Positions 53,001 through 64,000 of a stretch of DNA of 64,000 nt are shown one piece after another. Every line of letters starts with the position of its first letter. Positions within the stretch are counted from its first letter, which is position 1. The translations under genes were made by a program, and so were the position numbers. This stretch comes from Dirofilaria immitis (Eukaryota; Nematoda; Chromadorea; Rhabditida; Onchocercidae). The notes beneath the pieces are model-generated. The model worked only from the letters and a program-made list of their open reading frames with translations. It did no database searches and was not told the origin of the DNA. The stretch spans positions 2,480,001 to 2,544,000 of the forward strand of contig JAKNDB010000087.1 in NCBI GenBank assembly GCA_024305405.1, read 5' to 3'.

Positions 53001-56000
53001 TATCCATTACAAAGCAATCAATTCTTGTTGTTTTACCGTCAAGTTCGAGAATTCAGCAAGCAAAGGTTTGTAACATTAATATCGGTTTCGATCGAAAGAT
53101 TCTGAAAAATTTTTGACACAAAATACATTACTGTCTGATATTCCATATTTCATAATTTGTTCCAATAAATCAATGAAAATTTTATAAAACATTCGCAGAT
53201 CTTCTAGTTAGAAGTTTTAACCGAATGATTGCTTCAAAATTAGTTGAAATGTTTTAATGATTGTAATGCTAGGATTGATTATAATAACAAAGCAAATTTA
53301 AATCATTGGGAAAATTTAATTGAACATAAATTACATTTGCGTTATTCTTACTTATACTTATAGTTTCTTATTCATATTTTTTCCACTTGAATTTAATGAT
53401 GATATTTTAAAAAACTAGTAAATAAATAATTTCAAGAAAGTTACTACCTGAGATTAAAAAGATTCAGAAATCAAGAATCAATGAATACAGAAAAATATGA
53501 ATAAGAAACTTTCAGATATAATTCCTTTCTCTTCCATTCTCATTTCCTTCGTTTTATTCCAGATGAAAATACAAATTAAGAAAAATAATAAGTGGCGAAA
53601 ATTTCGAGTATTTTTCATTTCGGATATTTCCGTAACGGCGTACCTCATATTCAGATATTTCTTGACATAGTTCATATTCAGGTATTTCTCGAATATTTTT
53701 ATATCGAAATCTTTTTCAAATATTTCTACCGCGAAGATGCTTTCATCTTAGGTACTTCTATACATTTTACAAAAGACGATTAATAGTAATAGTAAAGATT
53801 GAATTAATTTGATTCTGAAAAAGGATAAATAACTTGAAGTAAATTTTTTCTCTACAATTTGAAAAAATTGTAGAGAATCTTCTACTCTTCTAAAACATAA
53901 TATGGAAATTTATAAAAATTTATAGATAAAAAATAAAAATAATGTGTTACACTATTTGAATCAATTTGAAATTCAATGAAATATTGCTTATTACTAAATA
54001 GTTCTGATAATTATTTGGGTTGATTTTTCAGCATTATCATCTTTTCACAATTTTTATATCCTCTGAATTTCTACAATAGGTTTTAAACAATTGATCTCGA
54101 ATAGCAAGTTGTTAATAATAATGTTCTTGAGAAAGAAAATACAATTAGACTGAAATATTTCAATCAATGTCATTATTTAACGTTTGATCACGAAGGAAAG
54201 ATATAACGTAACAATAGTAAATGATGTATTTCAAACTTTAGAAATCATAATACAGTTTATTTGGATACTGTATTATGGTTCCTATCAATTAACTTTTTTA
54301 TATTTAAAAAATTTGAAGTGAAATTTAATATAATTGAAGCTTTTTGATCAATCAATCGGATTCGGTTGAATTTTTTGTAATCTAACATGACAATTAGACA
54401 CTAATGGAAATAAGCTATTGTTAGAAAAAAAATAAACAAATATAAACAAGGAATAAAAATCGAAATTTTACGATTTTACTCTATGCAAAATAATGAATTC
54501 AAAAGATATCTAACAAATTAATTATTCTTGTAGGAAAGTATAATTTCAATGCTCAAATCAGACTTTTTTGAATTCAATTTTAAATTCAATATTAAACATA
54601 AATAAATTTAATAAACAAAAACAACAATTTGAAATATTAAAAAAGATATAAGCAACAAATAAATAATAAAAAGGAAAGATAAATATTTGTAAATTTAATT
54701 GCATTCAAATATTTTGAACATTACATGTGATGTGAAAATTTTAAATTTATTTGAATAAAACAAATATATTTTTGTAAATAAACTATAAAAGACTAATAGT
54801 TTCTATTGATAATTTATTTTATTTGCTCTTTTTTGAATATAAAAATTTTGGTTTAATAACAAATAATGTAATAAAATATTTCCAATTATATAAAAAAAAA
54901 AAAGTAAAATTAATAAAATATAATAAACGATTAATATCAATTATGTATGATTCGTTTTTTTAAAAAAATTGAATAAATAATACTATTTGTAATGGAATTA
55001 TTTAAAAATTATATAAATTATATAAAAATTTAAAAATCAAAAAGTTTTTTTATTTTTATTTTTACTTTCATAAAAATGAAATAATAAGTAATGCTCAGAT
55101 ACAGTAGATGATTAATTATTAAAATAGTGGTAATTTAACTATTGATGGCCAGATATTGGCAAGTTCACTAATAGGATTAACAAAACAGCCACCTTGCACC
55201 TTACACCACCATTAATGAATCTGTTAGTGATAGCAAATCAAATTTCAAATAAGCAATGGATATGCCAAAAAGTAATGGGATTCTATTACAAATAAATTTG
55301 AAAGGATCATTTTCTTCTACATTCTACTGATGCCTTTATAAATAGGCAAAATATTACTGTAGAAATATTAATCTTTCATGAACATTAAGTTTCAAATTAT
55401 TTCATTTCTTTAATGTAAAATTTTATATTTTAAAATAATCATAGCAAATTTTAATATTTCTAATAAATCTGTAAATTATAATGCATTACTGTTTCTGAAA
55501 TAATTGATAAATATGGGAAAATATTTAAAAAAGAAAATAAAATTTCAAACAATACAAATAATTATACCAAAGTCTTCGTTAAGTAATGAAAAGATCAATG
55601 TGATAATGAGATAGCTGCAAGAAATGATCTACTTTAAACAATTGACAATTATCAAGAAAATGATATTCTACTAATTGAAACGATAATATGATGCAAAGAG
55701 AATGAGATGAATGAATGAAGTTGATCAATCGCTGATCAATTTATTAACCTTTTTCTTATTCATCTCAATACTATCGCAATTAAAATAGATTTCGAAAACT
55801 TAGTCTTTTCTTCCATAATGCATCTTCATGTTAAGAAATCATAATTAATACTTCTATCTTTTTAAAATTAAAGTTTGTCAAGAAATTAAAAATTATCTAT
55901 TAAAATGTAGAAGATATGCTGTTAACAAGAAACTTTGTATGTGCATATGAATAATTTTCGATCGTCATTGATATACCATACATATTTCTAATTTATACCA

Positions 56001-56484
56001 TATTGAACTTTGTATGATAACTTATTTATAATTTTGTTATATGATAAGAAATAAAAGAAATGTAGACTAATTGCGTTTAAATCTAATAAAAGCTTCATGC
56101 GTCTTTAATTACATTTATCGTTTAAAAATGATTCTAAAAAAAGCAAAAATAATAGTAATAATATAAAATTTATAATATTAATTCTATTTCAAATAGTAAT
56201 TTTAAATGAATAAAAACTTATTTTATAAGTTTGATTTTTAATCATATATCATATTATATCAGTGATAATAATTTTAAAATTAGAAAAATATCAAATTCTA
56301 TTACTTATTATTCATTTTCATTGCAATCATAGCAATGCTAATTAAAAGTGGAAAAATTAAAAAAGATGTGATTAAGTGGTATGTGAAATTAAATAAGAAA
56401 AAAAAATAAAACAAATAAATATGAATAGAATTATGATAAAATAAATAAAGAGAATCATCGTAATTAATGAAGTTTTTGAAAGTA

Positions 56485-56613
56485 AAATTTATATCAGATT
56501 CTTGTTCAACATCAAACAAAATTTATTCATATCCATTCAATATTTCCATAAATTTATATCAGATTCTTGTTCAACATCAAACAAAATTTATTCATATCCA
56601 TTCAATATTTCCA
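56485..56613. repeat. Perfect 65-bp tandem duplication
   Basis: Two units beginning AAATTTATATCAGATTCTTG at 56485 and 56550 are identical until the last base of the second. A (TA)n run follows at about 56638-56657. Open frames across it are by-products of the repeat. Confidence 0.95.
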
Positions 56614-56935
56614 TCTATCTGTATCTGTGCTTGTATACATATATATATATATATATATGTATGCAGCTATTACATATTCATTTAATTTTCTCTCACATTG
56701 GTACAGTTTATTTATCGAAATGAATTTAAATTTAATTTTTATAATTTATTTTGAAATGGAAATGATTAAATGAATAATTGTTAATGTTCGGATGAATAAT
56801 AATAATAGTAATAATAGTAAAAGAAATATAATAGAATTTTGAAATGAATGATTGGATTGATGGAAAGCAACCACGAAAGATCGATGCCCTGAATGCCCTG
56901 AAATGATGACAAATGATGAGTGCAAGACGACGAAT

Positions 56936-56965
56936 CGAATTGAATTGAATTGAATTCAATTCAAT
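56936..56965. repeat. GAATT pentamer run ending in a 22-nt perfect palindrome
   Basis: GAATT units in a row switch orientation at an EcoRI-type GAATTC centre, so 56944-56965 is a perfect palindrome with no loop. It is about 0.8 kb upstream of the NUP88 start. Its function is unknown. Confidence 0.85.
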
Positions 56966-57027
56966 AGTGAGCAGCTGGCTGCACCGCTGGACTTTTTCTC
57001 TATGGATTCCTATTTCATACTATATTT

Positions 57028-57283
57028 ACTACCTACTACTACTACTACTAATACTACTACAATCTCCAGAGAAAGGATATTACAGAGGCATAAACATATT
57101 ATGTATATATAAACATGTTATGGCCAGTTGACAATGACCAGCAATATCCCTTCTGAATAATGTTATGCAAGGCATTCAAAATTTTTGCAATTTTCAAATG
57201 AAGAATGGAAGGTAGAGAGATGAGAAAGTTGAGACAAAATATCAAAGTATGGAGATGTATCGAGATGATGATGATGATGATGA
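57028..57283. repeat. ACT and GAT trinucleotide microsatellites
   Basis: (ACT)n with interruptions runs at 57028-57060, and (GAT)6-7 at 57264-57283. Neither lies in a predicted exon. Confidence 0.85.
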
Positions 57284-57757
57284 ATTAACAATGGAGATAA
57301 TATTCATGAAATCAATAAGAAATATTCATGGATTCAGAGGGATTCAATAACATATTATATGTGCATCGATTCATCGAGAAATATTTATAGATTCAATTAT
57401 AGATTCAGCTATTCCGGTAAGAGACACTCATGTAGATTCGGGTGAAATGTATTCACGGATTCAATGAATTTCGAAAGAATCTAGTAGAAAGAGATTTATT
57501 AAAAGCTTTTGAATAGATAAAAAATTTATCAGTATCTTTCTTAATGTACAAATTACGTTAAGCAAAAAATAAAATTAACCGGTTTCCAAATATTTCAATA
57601 ATTTTTTTTTCTCTCATAAGCAATCATGCATTCAATACTTTTTCGAAATCTTAGCAAATCAATTCTATCAGATGAATTCCTTTTTAAAAAAAAATTCAAA
57701 ATTTATTGCTAAGTTTCAAAAAAAATTCAACCCTCTGAAATTGATACTTCTGCAAAT

Positions 57758-60700
57758 ATGAGTAAGCTCCATTTTGTACTACCTAATGTGTGTTGGGATG
57801 GGCAGTTGCACGATGTGCAGACCGTAGAAACGAGCGACTTCACTTTGCACTTCTCTGTATTTCAGGTTGGGTATTCTTAAATGAAGGTAGGGAAGAGAGG
57901 GGAAAGAGGAGAGTGGTTGAATGGAATAGGGAAAAACTGGGATTCGGTTGTTAAGTAAATAAGGAATTTCGATGGATTAATAAGATTGGCAAGATATAAT
58001 TTTCTATGTCGAAAAAAAATGCTATATCAATAAGATACAATAGATATTACGATCATTAGTATAATAAAACTCTTAAATTTTTGTTTAGTGCTAATTGATC
58101 CTTTCTTTAGATAGCCTTTCCAACTTACTGGAAGTACTCGCGGCTAAGTTTTATTTCAAACTGGAATTTTTTTCTGGTGTTCTAAAAATTTTAATAACCG
58201 ATAAATAATACTGGAAATTAAATCCGTACAGATCACGGTGTAATATAAATTAACACTTTAAGGTTATGGATATGTTATTGGACTCGTTGGCTGCCAAGAG
58301 CTCGGGGACAATTCTGATCGATAATTACACGAATTGCGGTCTTATGATATTTGATGGCAATACTTTATGGTTTATCGCCGGCTTGTATTCGGGAACTGAT
58401 GGAAAAGCTTACTGTAATCGACGAATTGTAAGTTCTTCATTAATTCCATGGGATTATTAAATTAGTGAATTATTGTGGACAAAATTCTCAGCATAAAGAA
58501 TGCAGATTTTTGATATGCAGATAGCTTTCAAAAAAAGATTTTCCGCATGATTTTTCTTCAGTTTTTATAGGAATTCTGCATTGATCCGGCTTTACCATCA
58601 GATGAAAAATTCACAGCAATGTTTGTCAACAAGAATGGTAGTCGTGTAGCATTATCAAGTGCACATTCAGTGTTTTTAATTGAAATACCTTACGATTGTT
58701 GGTGCCGACAGTCGGTGACAAGAAATCCTTTAACGGACCATTTGTTATCCAACTACCATTGCAAGTACTTTTTATATCATATGCAGAATTATTATTCCCA
58801 TCATTAGAGAAAGCCCGATAGACTAGATTAAGCGAAATAGATTGATCTGAAGTTCAGACTGGTTGAGATTAGAATTTCAGATTTTTTCAGATAAGCTGTT
58901 GTATGGTAAGTCAGAAATTAAAATTACCGTTAAAAGGTTTGAAAGAAATATTCAGTGTGTGTTATTGCTTTAATTACACTGAGAGTATGTGTTCAAGATC
59001 GGAAAGTGATCTTATCAATAACTTGATTAAGAATCGTAGATTATTGGGTTTCTTGCAGAGAAACATATCACTGATATATGATATAGTCAATCGATTTAAT
59101 CGAAAGTATTGTGATTTTCTTTCGGAAGATATTTTGCAGTCGTTTCAATGGCATCATTAATGAAAACTATCTGCATTAAGTAAACTAGTAACCAGTTGAT
59201 TCTGATCAATCAAGTTGAAAGAAAGAAATACTATGAATTAAATCTCCGAATTTTTTAAAATCAGACAAACAAGGGGAATCTGCATTTCTTTCATGTTTTA
59301 TAGGAGTCGATTTGTTGGCTGCCGTACTAGATCACCAAGTACTGCAATAGATATTCTTAAAATTCGATGGTGTTCGAAGGAGCGACATGAGTCTGGACAT
59401 CATGCTCACAATAGATTGGCTGTTCTTTATAGTGGAAATATTGTTAGGTTTGTGATTTTGCTTTCTATTTTTGCTCATTTTTGAAAGTTTTATTTACGAT
59501 AACTTCTTTTTATTTATTTTTTATTTCATATTTTATTATTCGAGAATTTATTTATTAAGGTTTCTATTCAGAACTATTAACCAGTACTGGTAGGATTTTG
59601 TATTATCATATTTTTCTGCGTGTGATAGAAAAATAAAAGGTTTGAAGAAATAACCGTGATATATAATAATGTTTTTAAATCAAGTGAAAGAAATTTTAGG
59701 ATTTATGATACTGACATCACTTGCGCCACACCTGCAGTTGTGATCGATTTTAAATCGCTGCTTGGGCCGAGCGAATCAAGCTGTGGCCGTTCATTTGGCG
59801 TATATAATTACATAGGTTTGAATATTATTCACAAAGCTATTGTAAACACTGCATGATTTTGAATTATCTTTGTGTATGAACAGTGCTTCTACAAATTTTA
59901 ATTATTATTTCTTTTTGTTATTGACTGTTTTCGATACTCTCTGGAAGCAATATAACAGTGAGCTGAAATAAAAATTCATAAGCTTAAATTAGTCTTTTTA
60001 CTTAAAAGACAGTAATATAACTTATAAGATTAGCATAAAGAATGAAGTAAATTTGTAAGTAGGCTAATTGGCTTCCGTTAGATCATTTTAAGTGGTGCAT
60101 CCCTTGCGAATCACTAAGATCCAGTAATTGAGATAGGAATTGCATGTTTTATTTGTGACTTAATGTTGATGATCTTGCATGTTTTGTTTGTGACTTAATG
60201 TTGATGATCTCTTTGTCAGCCATTAGAGTCTTCATCAATGGATAAAGGATGGTTTTTTTTTTTTTCAGCTTCGTTTGATTTTGGACCATCATTTGTTTGT
60301 GTGAGTAATGAAAATGGTGCAGAAATTAGTCTGAAAACATTGTTCGCTATTGATAATGATTGTGGTGATATTTACATTGTTGTTTATTCGGAAGATAGGT
60401 TAGATTTTTTTATGGATGTTAAAAACAGATTTTTTTTCACAGCGATTTTTTAAAAACGTTGTTTGTCATTATTTTATCAGCTGCTTATCACTTTTGTATT
60501 GAATCATGAATATTTTGCCAATTATAACAATAATTTTGGTTAACCATTTGTCTTTATCAGATATTATTTTGAAATTTTAGAGTTGTTGAAATGCAAGGGC
60601 CTCTTGCGCTGACAGAAACTGCACCTGGTGACTCTGCTTGCAGTGGTGCTTTCGATGTGCTGTATATACAATACCATGAAAAAACATCATTACCATTTTT

Positions 60701-63125
60701 CTCCATAATATCTTCAAAAGGATGTATCACGCATTTTCTCGTTTTAACACTAAATCAGGTTTCTTGTAAAATTATTAGTGTTGATTTTTAGCGGATTTAA
60801 ATGTGTTAGCTAAAATTAAAACATGTTTTTTTAAATAGTATAATTTGTTTTAAAAAGAGATACGTATGAAGATTCCATTTGACAATTTTTTTATTTTTAG
60901 GAGACTTTTGATGGACATATGGAATTTGTCCTTGTTTCTTATGATAATATTTTGCTGCCCTACAAGCCGGTTGCTGACATTTCATACTGTTTGCAGAATG
61001 GTTCGTACTGAGCAGATTGAAGAATTTTACATGTTGACTTACAAATTCCTTCAGTTTACAAATTTGAATTTTTATCAGTAGCTATTCTACTGATTGGTTT
61101 AGTAATCGCTGGGGAGATAACGGGCGAGAGAAAATAAATCCCTGAATACCTTAAACACAACAAGTTAGATGTAACATGAGTTTTAGCTTTACTTCCAATT
61201 TTTCTTTTAGATATAATACAATCTAGAATGATTTATATAAGATAGCATACTAAGGATAAATTCAAATATTTATAAAAAAATATTATTAAGAATTGTAGTA
61301 TCAGATCTAGGAAATGTTCATATAATTTTTGGAATTTCAGATTCTGTGCAAAGTGGCAAGTATTTTGTTCTTTGTGGAGCAAATCTTTTCTCCATTGATA
61401 TTAATCCATGGGCTCATTTATTGTCAGATTTGTTATTAGCAAATGCAAAGTAAATTTTCGCTATTTTAAGTATTACTATAAACTTATCTTTTAAGAACAA
61501 AAAAATATTGAAATTTGATTTAGTTTTTATTTCTTTTCCTTCAATTTAATCATATTTGATGACCTGACTCATTTACACTTCACTTTTTCATTTTAATTGA
61601 TCTTTTATTCCTTGGTATTAAAAAATTTTTTTCACTATTATGACTAATGAAATTTAAGATGTGGTCTAGCACCACAAATTGCTAAAAGACACGAATAAAT
61701 TTTTACTAGAGAATTGTCCGTATGTGTCGTTTAAGACAAATATATCACACGGCAAAATGATGATTTGAAATGAATTATGCTCAACATTGATAAAAAATTT
61801 TAATTTTTATTGCTTAAATTTGTAAAATTTTAGCTATAGAAAAAGCGCAAACGATTTACCTAATTCCGAAATCCATCATGTGTTTCTTGTTTTGGGAAGC
61901 ATCGAAGGAAAAGGGTTGGACGATACTATTACATTTGGTATAACTGCTATCACTGCTGATGATAAATCTCTAATTTCTCATCATATTTGCAAAGCTTTCG
62001 GTGAGAAAAGTATAGTTTATATAGCGGTTACATCCTCAAAACAGTTGCTTTACAAATTTACGAGGTTCGTTCTGAGATTTAAAAAATCTAGCTTTGAGTG
62101 CTGTTTACGGAATAAATTTTTCTACAATTTATGTTTTTTTTTCTAATGTTTTATCAATTAATTCAAGACGGGAAATATTTTGGTAGTTCCCTTGTTTAAT
62201 TTGGCAAATTTTTTGGGAGATACAAAGTTATTTGTTATTTTACAGGCAAAATACTATTTGGCATGATAAACGTGTAGCAGTTAAACGATCTGATATGTCC
62301 GTTGAAAGCGGAAGCCAGAATTATCTTCTTGAAGAATGTCTGAAAATTCTCCAATCTCAAACTGTAGTACCAAGTTTTAGGTATTAGCCAATTATTATGT
62401 CTTATTCCTCAACAGTATTTAAATTTCGTAATAAGCAACTAGTTAGTTAAAAATTCGTTTTTGTTAGGAAGCGGGAAATTTGAGATGATCAAATAAAAAC
62501 GTAAATTCGTAAACGAAAATCTCATGTAATTTTTTGGAGCGAGAATTTTTATTACGAAAAAATTATTCTTCAGATTAAACAAATCAGTGACGGAAGCTGA
62601 AGCAATGACAGTAGCTAACAGCATTGTGGAAATCTTGGTGGGAAACATGAAAGTTACACAAGTTGCTTTCAAAAGAATTCAGGATATGTAAACTTTCGAA
62701 TGTCGTCTTTTCCTATTCAAAATTTTGTATTTTTAATGATCAGTTTTAAATTATGCAGAAAATTTTTTATTCATTAAGATTCGTAGTCTGATCTCTTCTT
62801 TTTGTCTTAATTTAGAAAATACTCGCTGTAATGCACATATGAGTGAGCGGGAATCTCAAATTGAAACGGTATATAACGAAGATTTATTAGTATCGAATAT
62901 TATCGCTTGTTACTTTTTTCCAGAATTACCGAAGATATCAAACGTTTGGAAGCAATAAATAATAATAAATCAGCATGCATGGAGCGTTTGCTACGGGTGC
63001 TATCTACATATGTTGATCTCAGAAATAATATTTATAAAATTCAGAGAACAGTTGCGCAGCTGAAAAACAAAGTGATGAGGTTTGTTTTCGACGGGAGTGA
63101 AGTTGTGTTCCTAATTTTAGCTTAG
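57758..63125 (+). CDS. NUP88: Nucleoporin NUP88 homologue, 13 exons
   Basis: Likely nuclear-pore component on the cytoplasmic side, partner of NUP214 and the CRM1 export machinery (family knowledge). Exons: 57758-57865, 58263-58427, 58571-58764, 59304-59447, 59700-59815, 60269-60398, 60581-60758, 60901-61000, 61341-61449, 61834-62064, 62246-62380, 62574-62687, 62924-63125; phases agree; about 641 residues. Blocks in family order: NRLAVLYSGNIVRIYD, SFDFGP, GPL followed by DVLYIQ, ISSKGCITHFLVL (beta-propeller part), IVYIAVTSSKQLLYKF, then a C-terminal coiled coil (ITEDIKRLEAINNNKSA, YVDLRNNIYKIQRTVAQL). The family is identified from these blocks, not from a search. It is somewhat shorter than the vertebrate protein (about 740). 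An alternative last exon at 63121-63202 is possible, but AATAAA at 63155-63160 favours the TAG at 63123-63125. Confidence 0.72.
58903..59160 (+). other. 85-codon open frame inside NUP88 intron 3
   Basis: The intron 58765-59303 contains a long frame (starting MVSQKLKLPLKGLKEIF, ending QSFQWHH). A TTTCAG site upstream (58871-58880) could in principle splice it on in phase, but that would end NUP88 early. Skipping it keeps the NUP88 frame. It may be a cassette exon producing a short form, or a chance frame. Confidence 0.2.
60140..60209. repeat. 35-bp tandem duplication in NUP88 intron 5
   Basis: Two 35-bp units (TTGCATGTTTTATTTGTGAC start) differ at one base. They lie in the intron between 59815 and 60269. 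Confidence 0.95.
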
Positions 63126-64000
63126 ATTTAATTCAGTCTCGACATGTTTCATTCAATAAACATTCTTCGGATGGATCTCACTTGGTATTGATCATCCGAT
63201 AAAACTATTCGTTCCTGATCAGTACTTTGTATTCAGTAGTATTATAGTTGTGATGGTGGAAATAAGAGTGAATTGGATTTTATTGCTAAAATAACAGCAT
63301 GAAAATAATTTATCACCTCCAGAAATAGTGATCAAAACTAGCTAATTGCTTTTAAGAAATTCAGAAAATTTTGGTGAAGATCTCTTGGAATCATTTAAAT
63401 AGCTCTCAAACAATTCAGAAATTGACTATGCATCCAATTTTCTTATGTACTGATATTTTAACATAATTAGAATGAAAATATATATTACAGCCGAAACTAC
63501 TAAGTCAGAACTCATCGTTCTATCCATTTACTTGCTTACTCAATCTATGCTTATTATTATTATCCACTTTTTTATTTTTCAAACGTTATCAAGTTTTGGC
63601 ATTATCCTTTGTTATGAAGCTTAATGGAAATATTAACTAAGAAATAATGAAAGGAAGCTTTTGTGTTAAACAAAATGAAAGTTTTTTTGCTCAACAACAT
63701 ATTAGTTTCTTAAGAGAAACTTAGGCAAAAACTTAAAAACTAGCACAGCGAAAAAGGTGGTTTCTAACAAAGAGTTATAGTAATGTTATTATCAAAAATA
63801 ACGTGGACTTAACTAGATAACCGGGTATTTTGGAATACAGCCATACTCAGTTTAGTGCAAATGTTCTCTCTCTTGGTTGACAAAAGTTTTTCGATTTTGT
63901 AGATATTTTTTCGAAAGCGAAACTAAACTTATGTTATAGAAAATTTGACGAACTTCTAATATATTTCCTCTTTTTTAAATATTAGATTTCGAATAAACAT
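63126..64000. other. Downstream of NUP88
   Basis: A poly(A) signal AATAAA is at 63155-63160, 30 nt past the stop. The rest is AT-rich with no supported gene. Confidence 0.5.

Larger units (their letters stand above)
50073..57757. other. Long AT-rich gene desert
   Basis: About 7.7 kb with no supported gene. The first ~130 bp are collagen-cassette flank. A GC-richer patch at 52350-52510 contains CACTCGG three times, but the 64-codon frame over it resembles nothing. Local repeats at 56485-57283 are listed separately. Confidence 0.45.

Noticed and set aside
56301..56959. Several 68-75-codon frames on both strands
   Set aside because: They arise from a 65-bp tandem repeat and AT-rich microsatellites.
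62819..62867. Possible extra NUP88 exon (NTRCNAHMSERESQIET)
   Set aside because: Its entry and exit phases do not fit its neighbours, whereas joining 62687 directly to 62924 keeps frame.

Overview
The window is nuclear DNA from a parasitic nematode, most likely a spirurid/filarial worm. The evidence is AT-rich sequence, short multi-exon genes with TTTCAG-type acceptors, apparent spliced-leader (trans-splice) acceptors a few bases upstream of start codons, Gly-X-Y collagen genes, a nematode-style divergent-loop cyclophilin, a BEL/Pao retroelement relic, and two decayed fragments that read like genes of an intracellular alphaproteobacterium (Wolbachia-like). No CRISPR array, rRNA or convincing tRNA was seen.

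Layout. 0-8.8 kb is gene-poor and carries a broken ChpT-like bacterial fragment (about 780-1260) and two dead copies of a small collagen gene with their flanks. 8.9-12.5 kb (+) is a 13-exon C2H2 zinc-finger gene with a 19-nt micro-exon. 15.6-17.8 kb (-) is a five-exon cytosolic cyclophilin. 19.5-24.9 kb (-) is a nine-exon gene for an unrecognised basic, low-complexity protein; its first intron holds an MgtE-like bacterial fragment. 27.1-31.2 kb (+) is a six-exon gene for an acidic/coiled-coil/Arg-Ser-rich protein. 31.2-57.7 kb is 26 kb of AT-rich DNA whose only recognisable genes are four two-exon mini-collagens (34.4-34.7, 41.4-41.7, 46.4-46.8, 48.8-49.2 kb), one more dead copy and a BEL/Pao gag relic. 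57.8-63.1 kb (+) is a 13-exon gene that I read as the nucleoporin NUP88.

The most unusual content is the mini-collagen family. Each gene has an 18-codon signal-peptide exon, a phase-0 intron of about 80 nt, and one exon encoding an Ala-Cys start plus about 22 Gly-X-Y triplets, giving 95-98 residues in total. Each has a 13-nt leader after a TTTCAG site. Flanks are duplicated with the genes, and two copies lie in a 1.35-kb-armed inverted repeat whose arms look identical until close to their inner ends. Four one-base losses in otherwise conserved coding sequence (zinc finger, cyclophilin, two collagens) all sit in or beside short homopolymer runs. They are more likely base-calling errors in a draft assembly than true mutations. 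Exon boundaries were read by eye from GT/AG sites, frame and phase; no alignment or expression data were available.
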